Assembly: GCF_052156535.1 (NCBI RefSeq)
Contig: NZ_JBQKUP010000030.1
Span: 5,274-69,273, forward strand
Direction of reading: 5' to 3'
Source: Nitrospira_E sp052156535
GTDB taxonomy: Bacteria > Nitrospirota > Nitrospiria > Nitrospirales > UBA8639
DNA length: 64,000 nucleotides
The notes below the pieces were generated by a model that saw only the letters and a program-made list of their open reading frames with translations, searched no databases and was not told where the DNA came from. The position numbers and the translations under genes were made by a program. Positions 16,888 to 24,315 of this stretch are shown here, one piece after another. Positions within the stretch are counted from its first letter, which is position 1, and the number at the start of each line of letters is the position of its first letter.

Positions 16888-17222
16888 TTGGATTTCCCAG
16901 CAATAAAGAAAAGTGTGATGCGAGCAATTGACTTTCTATATGCTCGGGATTCCGATCTTCTTTATCGTGATGCAGTCAAATGGACATTAGCTCACTGCTT
17001 GGCAGTTTTCTTAGAACATGAGCTAACGAGGGGAATGTGGACTGTGAGTACAACAGACAGGGACCTGGGTCGAACCCGAAAACCAACGATCGAATAAGGG
17101 CGTGCGAGTATACGAAAGCGCCTACAGACGCACGGAAGTTTCAGTATCAATATGGACTAGCGCTGGCGGTTCCTGGCGGACTGAAGTTGCATTGGTTTAA
17201 GTTCGGAGGGAAATTGGTCTGA
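16888..17222 (+). pseudogene. Frameshifted remnant of a conserved hypothetical gene
   Basis: Two overlapping frames look like one broken protein. The first (from TTG 16888) reads AIKKSVMRAIDFLYARDSDLLYRDAVKWTLAHCLAVFLEHEL. After a one-base shift near 17030 the sense moves to the second, NVDCEYNRQGP, then KFQYQYGLALAVPGGLKLHWFKFG, ending at TGA 17222. The H.LA.YLE.EF..W.VDCEYNR.G pattern is one I associate with small proteins of the restriction-endonuclease-like fold, but the central catalytic part appears missing. Probably inactive. Confidence 0.45.
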
Positions 17223-17453
17223 CATCAGGCTTGAGACGGCCCCTTGGACCGTTGGACCTCTATGTTCAGTCGAACTTTGACGACAGATTCTGTGCTGAGT
17301 GGGTTTAAGGGGACAGGGGTTACTCGACGTGGAGGAGGGGGAGGTTAAAGAGTGGTTGGCTGAATGGAGTCCCCATCTGGCCGCGGGTCCAAGCCACCTG
17401 CGGTGGCCGAACGCGCAGTTCGAATTGACGGGACTTCGGCAGGCTAATTAGCC

Positions 17454-18545
17454 ATGGATTCTGTTATGAAGCGCAATAAATTACTGGAACGCGACGAATT
17501 CGACCGTTTCTTAGGGGCACTTCAGCTTCTTGAAGTAGCCTGTGGCCTAATGCTGTCTAGCCAGCACGAAAAGTCTCGAATGGCGATTATTTTACTGCAT
17601 AGCTTAGCCGAAAGATTGATGTTTTCCGAGGTAATCGAAAAATTTGATTCGGACGTTTCTTTGTCTCGGGTATCGGTCCCTAATTACACGGCACAATTTC
17701 GAAAAAAGGTTCTTCGTTATTTTGACGAAAAGGTGGATTTCTGTAGAAACACGGCCGAATTGATTTCTGATGCCGATGCTACGATCTTTAAGATACTGAA
17801 TTTCTACCGAAATGCCGCATATCATCGAGACAGTCATAACCCAAACGTAATTTCGTCGATCGCCCGAATTTCATTTCACGCTACGTTGCGATTATTTGAG
17901 CGCACGGCTGGCAATTCCAGCGTAAGCATTTGGGGCCTTAGCGAGGAACAATCAAGTTCTTTGACGCCGTTCTGTCAAGTAGAGAATTTCATTGATTATG
18001 AGAAAGCAGCCAAGGAAGCAGCGCAAAAATTGGGAGAAAAGGTTGCAGCATTTCCATCCGACATTCGCAGCTCGTTTGTGGCTGACATAAAAGGTCGCTT
18101 GGCAAAATTGGAACGGATGAAGACGGAAACGCTTTACTGTAAAACTGCATCTGACCTAGATGAAATTTTTAAAAAATCTGCGTTTGAATTGAAAGGAATT
18201 GAGGATGATCTTTCCCTCGAGTTAAAGCAACTCAATTATCGCATTACAGGGCAAGTGTCTGGCGCCGTTCCAAGTTGGGACGAATATCAAGCGGCAGAGC
18301 AGAAATACATCGAAAAGATGAAAGCAGCGTATGACTCGTTCATTCCAGAGGTAACCGCCGCAACTCTTGATTTGATTTCCGACAAGGTTCAGCTCCTTGA
18401 AGGGAGCGCTACGTTGGAAGCTGCTCTCTCACTATACCTCCAACTGGACCAGAGTCTAGTTGAAGTTGAGGTCTTAGCATTCCACGCAGAGCGGAGGATC
18501 GATTTGGCAGTACAGCTTCAATTAGATATTGAGCGTGGGAAATAG
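17454..18545 (+). CDS. Orphan helical protein with HEPN-type RNxxxH motif
   Basis: A 363-residue, almost wholly helical protein. The N-terminal 150 residues end in FYRNAAYHRD, where Arg119-Asn120-xxx-His124 fits the RN-x3-H active-site motif of HEPN ribonucleases, preceded by a helix-rich segment as in that fold. The C-terminal half (about 180-360) is charged and coiled-coil-like, with no recognised domain. HEPN proteins often act as toxins or abortive-infection RNases. No obvious antitoxin (MNT-type nucleotidyltransferase) is adjacent. Base composition is AT-richer than the metabolic genes nearby, consistent with transfer. GGCAGG lies 11 bases before the ATG; a second ATG is at 17466. Confidence 0.55.
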   Translation: MDSVMKRNKLLERDEFDRFLGALQLLEVACGLMLSSQHEKSRMAIILLHSLAERLMFSEVIEKFDSDVSLSRVSVPNYTAQFRKKVLRYFDEKVDFCRNTAELISDADATIFKILNFYRNAAYHRDSHNPNVISSIARISFHATLRLFERTAGNSSVSIWGLSEEQSSSLTPFCQVENFIDYEKAAKEAAQKLGEKVAAFPSDIRSSFVADIKGRLAKLERMKTETLYCKTASDLDEIFKKSAFELKGIEDDLSLELKQLNYRITGQVSGAVPSWDEYQAAEQKYIEKMKAAYDSFIPEVTAATLDLISDKVQLLEGSATLEAALSLYLQLDQSLVEVEVLAFHAERRIDLAVQLQLDIERGK

Positions 18546-18750
18546 GCTGTAATACTTCAAACATGCCGCCTGAGACAGATAATCGGGCCTGGTCGCAAAC
18601 TTTCGACCTTGCCTACTCAGCCTTAATCGTTCAGTCGACCGCCAGTTGTGGTCAGGGTGCTGACGGGGTTGAATGCGCGTCGAGGCTGCTCGACGTAAGA
18701 TGGAGGGAACTGGATGAGTGGCTGGCTCGAGTAGGAATTTACACGCTGCA

Positions 18751-19953
18751 TCATTGCCCGATTGACTTGGTCTCCTCCAGGTGTTTCTTCAGATATTCCA
18801 TGAACGGCGTGCCGCCGGTGCCTACGGAGGTGGGATTAGTGGACTGTTTCTCGCTTTGCTGATGAATATAGGTCGCGGCATAGTCCAGATGTGTGGCCCG
18901 AAAGCGTGCTAAAAGTTGTACGCATTCGTGATAGGCCTGCCATAAGTCGGGCTTGTTGGATTTGTGGTCCATACTATATCCGGACAGCAAGGGACGGCCG
19001 GCATGGTCCTGTTGATGTTCCAACCTTTCGAGAAAGGCGCGGTGGGCTGGCGGCATGTAATGGCGCATCTCGGCGAGATACACGGTTAAGGGATCTTCCG
19101 CGTGGGTAATGCCCAGTGCGGCATCCAGCGTGGGTATAATCGTGCTTTGGGCTCCGGTTTCTCCCCGGAAAGATTGAGGTTCCTCCCGGTACTCTTCAAC
19201 ACCCTCATACACAATGCCTTTGGGTAGAGCCGGATTATTTTTCCAGCCGTGAATAAACGGTCTCACGCGGTGATAATACATATAGGGATCACACCGCTCG
19301 GGCATGCGATCCAGCGTGAGGCACATGCCTTCCATCGTCGAAGCCAAAGTCAGGAGTGCTTTGGTCACATCATCGGCATGATCCCGTCCCGCGGCTTCCT
19401 GCGCGCGAAGAATGGCGGCCATGGCCGGACCCGCTTTCGCTTCAATGTCCACGTGGACGGCCACGAACCACTCTTCATCCAATCCTCCAAGAAAGTTTTG
19501 CAGCAATACGACATTATCGAGTTCGATGGGGCGTTTAGGATCGAGACGACGCCAGTTGTCCAAGGCGTAGGAGGCATAGGAAAGAACCGGAGGCCGGCCT
19601 AACCGGGACGACACTTCACACCAGGGTACGGCCAGGTTGGCTGGGAGACGGTCGAGGGGGTGTTTCGGATTTTCCCAAATGTAGCCATGCGCAGCGAAAG
19701 AAAGAATGCGGTTGGCGTATCGGTTGGTGGCGACGGTCCAGTCGTCCTTCTTGCGGGGAATGAGTTCCTGTATCGAGTGGATGGTGTTCCGGAGTTGGCG
19801 AGCCGCCAGCAACTTGGGCAGTTGCTGCCCGAGCCATTCCAGCTCAGGGCAGAGAGAACAAGAAGAAAGAGGGTCGGGGACCGGCAAAAAGCCGCGCTCC
19901 TCGGACATCTCAAAATGTGAGAACGAATGTTGTTGAAGTGGTGCAGGTTGCAT
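18751..19953 (-). CDS. Indoleamine 2,3-dioxygenase-family haem protein
   Basis: A 400-residue protein of the indoleamine 2,3-dioxygenase family, which opens the indole ring of tryptophan to N-formylkynurenine using haem and O2. Seen: FAAHGYIWE, SRLGRPPVLSYASYALDNW, MPERCDPYMYYHRVRPFIHGW, FRGETGAQSTIIPTLDAALGI, and FRATHLDYAATYI, where His355 aligns with the proximal haem ligand, followed by the GTGGTPFMEYLKK loop. Length equals the eukaryotic and bacterial members. It is the last leftward gene after MeaB but 433 bases away, so it may have its own promoter. No kynurenine formamidase or kynureninase is nearby, so its physiological substrate is open. Confidence 0.83.
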   Translation of the reverse strand: MQPAPLQQHSFSHFEMSEERGFLPVPDPLSSCSLCPELEWLGQQLPKLLAARQLRNTIHSIQELIPRKKDDWTVATNRYANRILSFAAHGYIWENPKHPLDRLPANLAVPWCEVSSRLGRPPVLSYASYALDNWRRLDPKRPIELDNVVLLQNFLGGLDEEWFVAVHVDIEAKAGPAMAAILRAQEAAGRDHADDVTKALLTLASTMEGMCLTLDRMPERCDPYMYYHRVRPFIHGWKNNPALPKGIVYEGVEEYREEPQSFRGETGAQSTIIPTLDAALGITHAEDPLTVYLAEMRHYMPPAHRAFLERLEHQQDHAGRPLLSGYSMDHKSNKPDLWQAYHECVQLLARFRATHLDYAATYIHQQSEKQSTNPTSVGTGGTPFMEYLKKHLEETKSIGQ

Positions 19954-20125
19954 GAGTCGTGGTTTTCAATAAAGATCCCTCAGCCAGACTGTGGGGTATT
20001 CAGAAGAAAAAGAGAATCAGAAAATCCCCCTCACCCCCTTTTTTAGGTTCTTCCGGGTTATGCGTGGGCATCCCCATCGGATATTGTTGAAGTCCATGTG
20101 CCTCGGAGATGAGGCCCCGGCACAT

Positions 20126-20166
20126 TCCTCCCCTTTGTAAGGGGAGGATTGAGGTGGGGTAGAGTC
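20126..20166 (+). repeat. Hairpin repeat, copy 1
   Basis: CCTCCCCTT-TGT-AAGGGGAGG forms a 9-base-pair stem with a 3-base loop and is followed by the tail AGGTGGGGTAGAGTC. The same stem type and tail recur at 60773-60811. Confidence 0.55.
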
Positions 20167-20243
20167 TTGGATCCGTACGCATCTTGATGGCCATAGGAAA
20201 ATTTTGGTTACAGTGGCAATGTGATGCCTCTACCTCCTCCTGC

Positions 20244-20264
20244 CCCCTCCTTACAAAGGAGGGG
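20244..20264 (-). repeat. Hairpin repeat, inverted copy
   Basis: CCCCTCCTT-ACA-AAGGAGGGG, a 9-base-pair stem with 3-base loop; its reverse complement has the TTTGTAA loop of the copies at 20126 and 60773. With copy 1 it makes a 140-base inverted pair. Confidence 0.5.
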
Positions 20265-20386
20265 ATTCTCTTCGCAGATCTGTCTAGTTCGAACAATCCA
20301 CACAATTTCCTCAAGAGCCCTTTTTCTAAAGTGGGAACCCTTCGATAAAACTCAGGGCAGACCCAATCGGTCACCCGGCAGCACAT

Positions 20387-21163
20387 TTAACCGGAAACGG
20401 GTGCCTCAATTTCAAGGGACTGTTGGTGGCGGGTGATGGCCTCTACCAACGATGGAATGCCTTCTCCGGTCGTGGCGGTCACCAGCAATACCTGTGGCAC
20501 CCATTCTCGCAACGACTGAAGGGTTTCGTGGGCGCCGGCGTGATCGGCTTTATTCACGACGACGATATGGGCCACTTCCAGGATTCCAGCTTTCATGGCC
20601 TGCACGTCATCGCCAAGACCGGGTGCGACGACGTCTATCACCGTTTGAGCTATCTGGGCAATTTCTCCTTCTTCCTGCCCCATCCCAATGGTTTCAATCA
20701 GCACGACATCAAACCCGGCGGCGTCGAGCGCGTGAATGGCGTCCTGTGTCGCCAGGGCAAGGCCACCCCGGTGTCCTCTCGTGCCCATGCTCCGGATGTA
20801 GACACGATCATCCAGCGAATGGTGCTGCATGCGAATGCGATCTCCCAGAATAGCGCCGCCGGTTAATGAGCTGCTGATATCTACGGCCAGCACGCCGACC
20901 TTTTTCCCTTGTGAGCGGTACGCCGTAATCAATTGGTCTATCACGGTACTTTTTCCCGCGCCGGGATAACCGGTGATCCCGATGATTTGTGCATGGCCCG
21001 AGAAAGGCCTGAGCCCCTCCAGGACTCCTGTTCTTTCCGGCCCATTCGTTTCCAGTAACGTAATGGCACGGGAAATGGCCCTCATGTTTCCCGTTCGGAC
21101 TTCCTTGAGTAATGAAGGAATCGTGGAACATTCAGGAATGGTCAATGGGTTCGAACCAGACAT
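20387..21163 (-). CDS. meaB: MeaB/ArgK-type G3E GTPase
   Basis: A 258-residue P-loop GTPase that guards and reloads B12-dependent acyl-CoA mutases. Walker A GITGYPGAGKSTVID, the switch segment VDISSSLTGGAILGDRIRM, IRSMGTRGHRGGLA and the base motif NKAD (VVVNKADHAGA) are present, as is the Mg-binding ETIGMGQEE. At 258 residues it is shorter than the usual 310-330, lacking much of the C-terminal dimerisation arm. It overlaps the DUF35 gene upstream by 32 bases and closes the mutase operon, fitting a chaperone for the mutase subunits encoded at 24316-25983 and 22917-23318. Confidence 0.87.
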   Translation of the reverse strand: MSGSNPLTIPECSTIPSLLKEVRTGNMRAISRAITLLETNGPERTGVLEGLRPFSGHAQIIGITGYPGAGKSTVIDQLITAYRSQGKKVGVLAVDISSSLTGGAILGDRIRMQHHSLDDRVYIRSMGTRGHRGGLALATQDAIHALDAAGFDVVLIETIGMGQEEGEIAQIAQTVIDVVAPGLGDDVQAMKAGILEVAHIVVVNKADHAGAHETLQSLREWVPQVLLVTATTGEGIPSLVEAITRHQQSLEIEAPVSG

Positions 21164-21629
21164 CGGTCACCTTATAAGTGGGAGTGTCGGAGAATTGTGG
21201 ACGAATCGGGAGTCCAATGTGAACCTCTTCCAATGGGATGCCTTTGAGCCGGGAGAGAAAGAGTGTATTCACCTGATCAAATTCCACCAGCACCAACAGA
21301 AAGGGAGTTTCTTTCAGAAAACTCTCCCCGCCGTAATAGCAGACCGTGAAGGTATGTACGCGTCCGGTTGGCGGAAGTTCTTCCCACGTCGTGGGCGCCC
21401 CGCATTCCATGCAATGTGCCCGCGGTGTCGCATACATATACCGGCACCCCGTGCATCGCGATCCCAGCAAGCGGCCCTGACTCAAACCCACAAAGAAGGG
21501 GGAATCCTGGGCATAACTATGCCGGTAGTCGATTTCGTAGTGGTCCTGGATGATCAAGGGGGCGCCTTCCGGCAGATTGGTCTTCTGGCGTTTCTTCACG
21601 GTTTTGCCGGTTGTTTGGGTGTGTTTCAT
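21132..21629 (-). CDS. DUF35 Zn-ribbon/OB-fold partner of thiolase
   Basis: A 165-residue protein with a rubredoxin-like zinc ribbon (CTGCRYMYATPRAHCMECG, two CxxC pairs) followed by an OB-fold (GRVHTFTVCYYGGESF to PIRPQFSDTPTYKVTDVWF). Proteins of this family typically pair with SCP2-type thiolases or HMG-CoA synthases and form a complex that channels acyl-CoA; the gene directly upstream is such a thiolase. The ATG at 21629, 8 bases after the thiolase stop, is preferred; GAGAGGAC lies about 12 bases upstream. Overlaps the MeaB gene. Confidence 0.8.
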   Translation of the reverse strand: MKHTQTTGKTVKKRQKTNLPEGAPLIIQDHYEIDYRHSYAQDSPFFVGLSQGRLLGSRCTGCRYMYATPRAHCMECGAPTTWEELPPTGRVHTFTVCYYGGESFLKETPFLLVLVEFDQVNTLFLSRLKGIPLEEVHIGLPIRPQFSDTPTYKVTDVWFEPIDHS

Positions 21630-21636
21630 GATATGG

Positions 21637-22920
21637 TTATGTCCTCTCCAAGATCGACACGGTGATATAGGTCCCGGTGCCCGCATGACTATGGATGAGT
21701 CCACGTCGAGGATTGCGAAGTTGTAATACCGGACTGCCTAAATGCTTCTCGATTGTGCCTTGTAGTTGCCAAAACGCAAAGACGGCTTGCATTAGACCTG
21801 TGGCTCCAACCGGATGGCCGCAGGCTAACAGTCCTCCGGATGGATTCACGGGGAATCGCCCTTGATCCGGTAACGGCAAGCCATACTCAATCCCCGGCAT
21901 GAACGGGATACCCTTTTCAATAAAACCGCCGCCTTCCCCATATTTACACAACCCCAGGTCTTCATAGGTTTGAATTTCAGAGGAGGTATACGCATCGTGA
22001 AGTTCGACAAAACTTAATTCTTCCAGTGGATTCCGGATGCCGGCCATTTCGTAGGCCAGCTTTGCTGCCATGCGACCACCGCGAAAGGAATGCACCCCAG
22101 GGTATTTGAGCCGGGCATAATCGGATTCCTGCTCGTGCGGAAGCAGCGGAACTTTTCCATGCGGCCGGTCAGCCATGCGCATGGCATCTGACCCTGATCC
22201 TATGCCGGTGATGTGCACCGGCCGGTCACAGACCTGTTCCGCAATGGTTTCGTCAGCCAGAATGCAGACGGCTGCTCCATCGGACATGGTGCAGATATCT
22301 TCCATGGTCAATGGGGTGGCCACCATCGGTGATTCCCGAACCTGTTTGACGGTGAGACGTTTCGCCTTTTGTGCATAGGGATTGTACAGGGCATTCAGAT
22401 GATTTTTGACGGAGACCATGGCCATCTGTTCAACCGTGGTGCCGAATTCATGCATATGGCGATTGACCATCATGGCATAGTACCCGCTGTAAAACCCGCC
22501 GACCGGAAAGTCGAAATTCGTATCGGAAGCCAACGCAATGAATTCGTTGCCCTTCCAGGTGTTGACCCGGGACATGGTTTCAAATCCATACGCCACACAG
22601 CAATGCATTCGTCCAGAGGTGATCGCTTCCCAGGCCGATTGAAAGCACAGGCCTCCCGTGGCGCCACCCCCTTCGACCCGTTTTGAGGGTTTAGGGCACA
22701 GTCCCAGGTAATCGTGTGCCATGCTGGCGGCTTTGAGCTGTCGGGTGAAATGATCTGAAAAATAGGAGCCGACCCCTCCGTCAATCATGTCTTTCGATAA
22801 GTCGGGCACGTCCTGGAGGGCGGCGTCATACGCTTCTTTGACCATCAGACGAAAATCTTTATTCGGATGGGCTTTGGCGAATTTGGTGATCCCGCCACTG
22901 ATCATATAGACCGGTCTCAT
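21637..22920 (-). CDS. SCP2-type thiolase family protein
   Basis: A 427-residue member of the thiolase superfamily, of the non-specific-lipid-transfer (SCPx) class. Evidence: KRVEGGGATGGLCFQSAWEA at the nucleophile region, FVELHDAYTSSEIQTYEDLGL and GGLLACGHPVGATG, the His-bearing loop. The usual C-terminal CxG cysteine is replaced by HSHAGTGTY, so activity may differ from degradative thiolases. Its ATG overlaps the stop of the mutase small-subunit gene by four bases, and the DUF35 partner follows. It probably cleaves or condenses a 3-oxoacyl-CoA linked to the mutase pathway. Confidence 0.8.
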   Translation of the reverse strand: MRPVYMISGGITKFAKAHPNKDFRLMVKEAYDAALQDVPDLSKDMIDGGVGSYFSDHFTRQLKAASMAHDYLGLCPKPSKRVEGGGATGGLCFQSAWEAITSGRMHCCVAYGFETMSRVNTWKGNEFIALASDTNFDFPVGGFYSGYYAMMVNRHMHEFGTTVEQMAMVSVKNHLNALYNPYAQKAKRLTVKQVRESPMVATPLTMEDICTMSDGAAVCILADETIAEQVCDRPVHITGIGSGSDAMRMADRPHGKVPLLPHEQESDYARLKYPGVHSFRGGRMAAKLAYEMAGIRNPLEELSFVELHDAYTSSEIQTYEDLGLCKYGEGGGFIEKGIPFMPGIEYGLPLPDQGRFPVNPSGGLLACGHPVGATGLMQAVFAFWQLQGTIEKHLGSPVLQLRNPRRGLIHSHAGTGTYITVSILERT

Positions 22921-23318
22921 TGGGGCAGTCCTTTCACGAATTCCACAATGCGTGACATCGAGGTGCCGGGAGGGAACAGGGCCCGCACACCGGTTTCCAT
23001 CAGAGGGCCGACATCATCAGAAGGGATAATGCCTCCACCGAAGACGACGATATCCTCGGCATGATGCGTTTTCAGTAATTCCAGGACCCGTGGAAACAGA
23101 GAGGTATGGGCACCGGAATGAATGCTGAGGCCTATCGCGTTCACGTCTTCTTGGATGGCGATATTGACGACCTGCTCGGGGGTTTGATGTAACCCGGTAT
23201 AAATAACTTCTACACCAGAGTCTCGCAGGGCCCGGGCTACCAGTTTCACGCCGCGGTCATGGCCATCCAAACCAACCTTTCCGATCAGGACTCGAATGGG
23301 CGTCGTCGCTGTGGTCAT
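22917..23318 (-). CDS. B12-binding small subunit of acyl-CoA mutase
   Basis: A 133-residue cobalamin-binding domain. Asp18-x-His20-x-x-Gly23 (GLDGHDRG) is the base-off/His-on motif whose histidine ligates cobalt; SIHSGAH and VFGGGIIPSDD follow as the SxL and GG elements of the nucleotide-tail pocket. The free-standing small subunit (about 135 residues) with a separate large subunit is the arrangement of isobutyryl-CoA mutase and archaeal methylmalonyl-CoA mutase. Start overlaps the MBL-gene stop by four bases. It must partner the large subunit at 24316-25983, from which it is separated only by the MBL hydrolase gene. Confidence 0.88.
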   Translation of the reverse strand: MTTATTPIRVLIGKVGLDGHDRGVKLVARALRDSGVEVIYTGLHQTPEQVVNIAIQEDVNAIGLSIHSGAHTSLFPRVLELLKTHHAEDIVVFGGGIIPSDDVGPLMETGVRALFPPGTSMSRIVEFVKGLPQ

Positions 23319-24169
23319 GCTGTTCTCGCTTCCTCTGCAGGTTTCAAGAAATATTTGCCTTCCGGGTCTTTGTGGACGTACCCCATCTCAATCCGGGGGT
23401 CATGTTCGAAAATCAGGAGCCATCCTTCTTCGTAGGCTTGATCAAGAATCCATCGTTTGGTTTCCAGCGTCTGTAGCGGAAAGAGGTCGTAGCCCATAAT
23501 GTAGGGGAGGGGCAGGTGAGAGACCGTTGGAATACAATCACCTAAAAAGAAGGCCGTGTGTCCTTCGGATTCAATCTTGACGCTTTGGTGGTATTTGGTA
23601 TGGCCTGGGGTGACCACCATCGAGACACCGGGCAGCCACTCGGTCGTGCCTGTGACAAACTCACACTGGTGATGTTCCAGAATAGGAATGAAATTTTCCT
23701 GACGGTAACTAGCCTTGGTCCGTTCATTCGCCTTGATGGCATCCTCAAATTCTCCGCGTTGCACCAGATAGCGGGCCATCGGAAACGTCGGGATCGTCTG
23801 TCCTTTTTCATTACACCGCGTGTTGCCTCCGGCATGATCGAAATGAAGATGGGTATTGATCACCATATCGATATCCTTCGGGGCAAGGCGGTAATGGTGT
23901 AAGGCATCATGAAGCGAGGAGGATTGATCCACGGCAAACATTCGGTGAAATTTTTTGTCATGTTTTGAGCCAAGTCCCGTATCGACGAGGATGTTCTTCC
24001 CATGTGCCTGGATCAGCAGACAGGTCAAGCTGAGCGGGATGCGGTGGTGATCGTCGGCCGGACAACATTTCTCCCAGAGCACTCTGGGGACCACCCCGAA
24101 CATCGCTCCGCCGTCAAGCCGGAACCGGCCGTCTGTCACAGGATAAATGTTAAATTGTCCAAGTTTCAC
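23315..24169 (-). CDS. MBL-fold metallohydrolase
   Basis: A 284-residue metallo-beta-lactamase-fold enzyme. INTHLHFDHAGGN supplies the HxHxDH zinc motif, TPGHTKYHQS the third-site histidine and FLGDCIPT the bridging aspartate; the layout resembles AHL lactonases and related hydrolases (AttM/AiiA group). It lies between the two mutase subunit genes in the operon. A role in hydrolysing a CoA thioester or lactone side product is plausible, quorum quenching is an alternative; neither can be decided from sequence. The 146-base gap upstream of it may hold an internal promoter. Confidence 0.8.
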   Translation of the reverse strand: MKLGQFNIYPVTDGRFRLDGGAMFGVVPRVLWEKCCPADDHHRIPLSLTCLLIQAHGKNILVDTGLGSKHDKKFHRMFAVDQSSSLHDALHHYRLAPKDIDMVINTHLHFDHAGGNTRCNEKGQTIPTFPMARYLVQRGEFEDAIKANERTKASYRQENFIPILEHHQCEFVTGTTEWLPGVSMVVTPGHTKYHQSVKIESEGHTAFFLGDCIPTVSHLPLPYIMGYDLFPLQTLETKRWILDQAYEEGWLLIFEHDPRIEMGYVHKDPEGKYFLKPAEEARTA

Positions 24170-24315
24170 AGGATTGGTCCCTTCTGTTTTGAGGAAAGGG
24201 TTTTTCCGCTACAGGAACATTGGTGAAATCCGTCTGCCGGTTTGCTCTGTGACCTCCTTGCGAATTAACTCCTGAAGGCCAACATGCCTTGTGGTCCTCA
24301 GGTTACGACAACAGT

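Larger units (their letters stand above)
19954..20386. other. Gene-free region with inverted hairpin repeats
   Basis: 433 bases between the MeaB end and the dioxygenase start, holding two copies of one hairpin repeat in opposite orientation (20126-20148 and 20244-20264). No gene is supported. A promoter for the dioxygenase would be expected here, but I see no convincing boxes. Confidence 0.5.

Noticed and set aside
18563..18862. Frame of 99 codons after the HEPN-like gene
   Set aside because: Its last third runs antisense through the dioxygenase gene and no ribosome site is seen; the first part matches nothing known.
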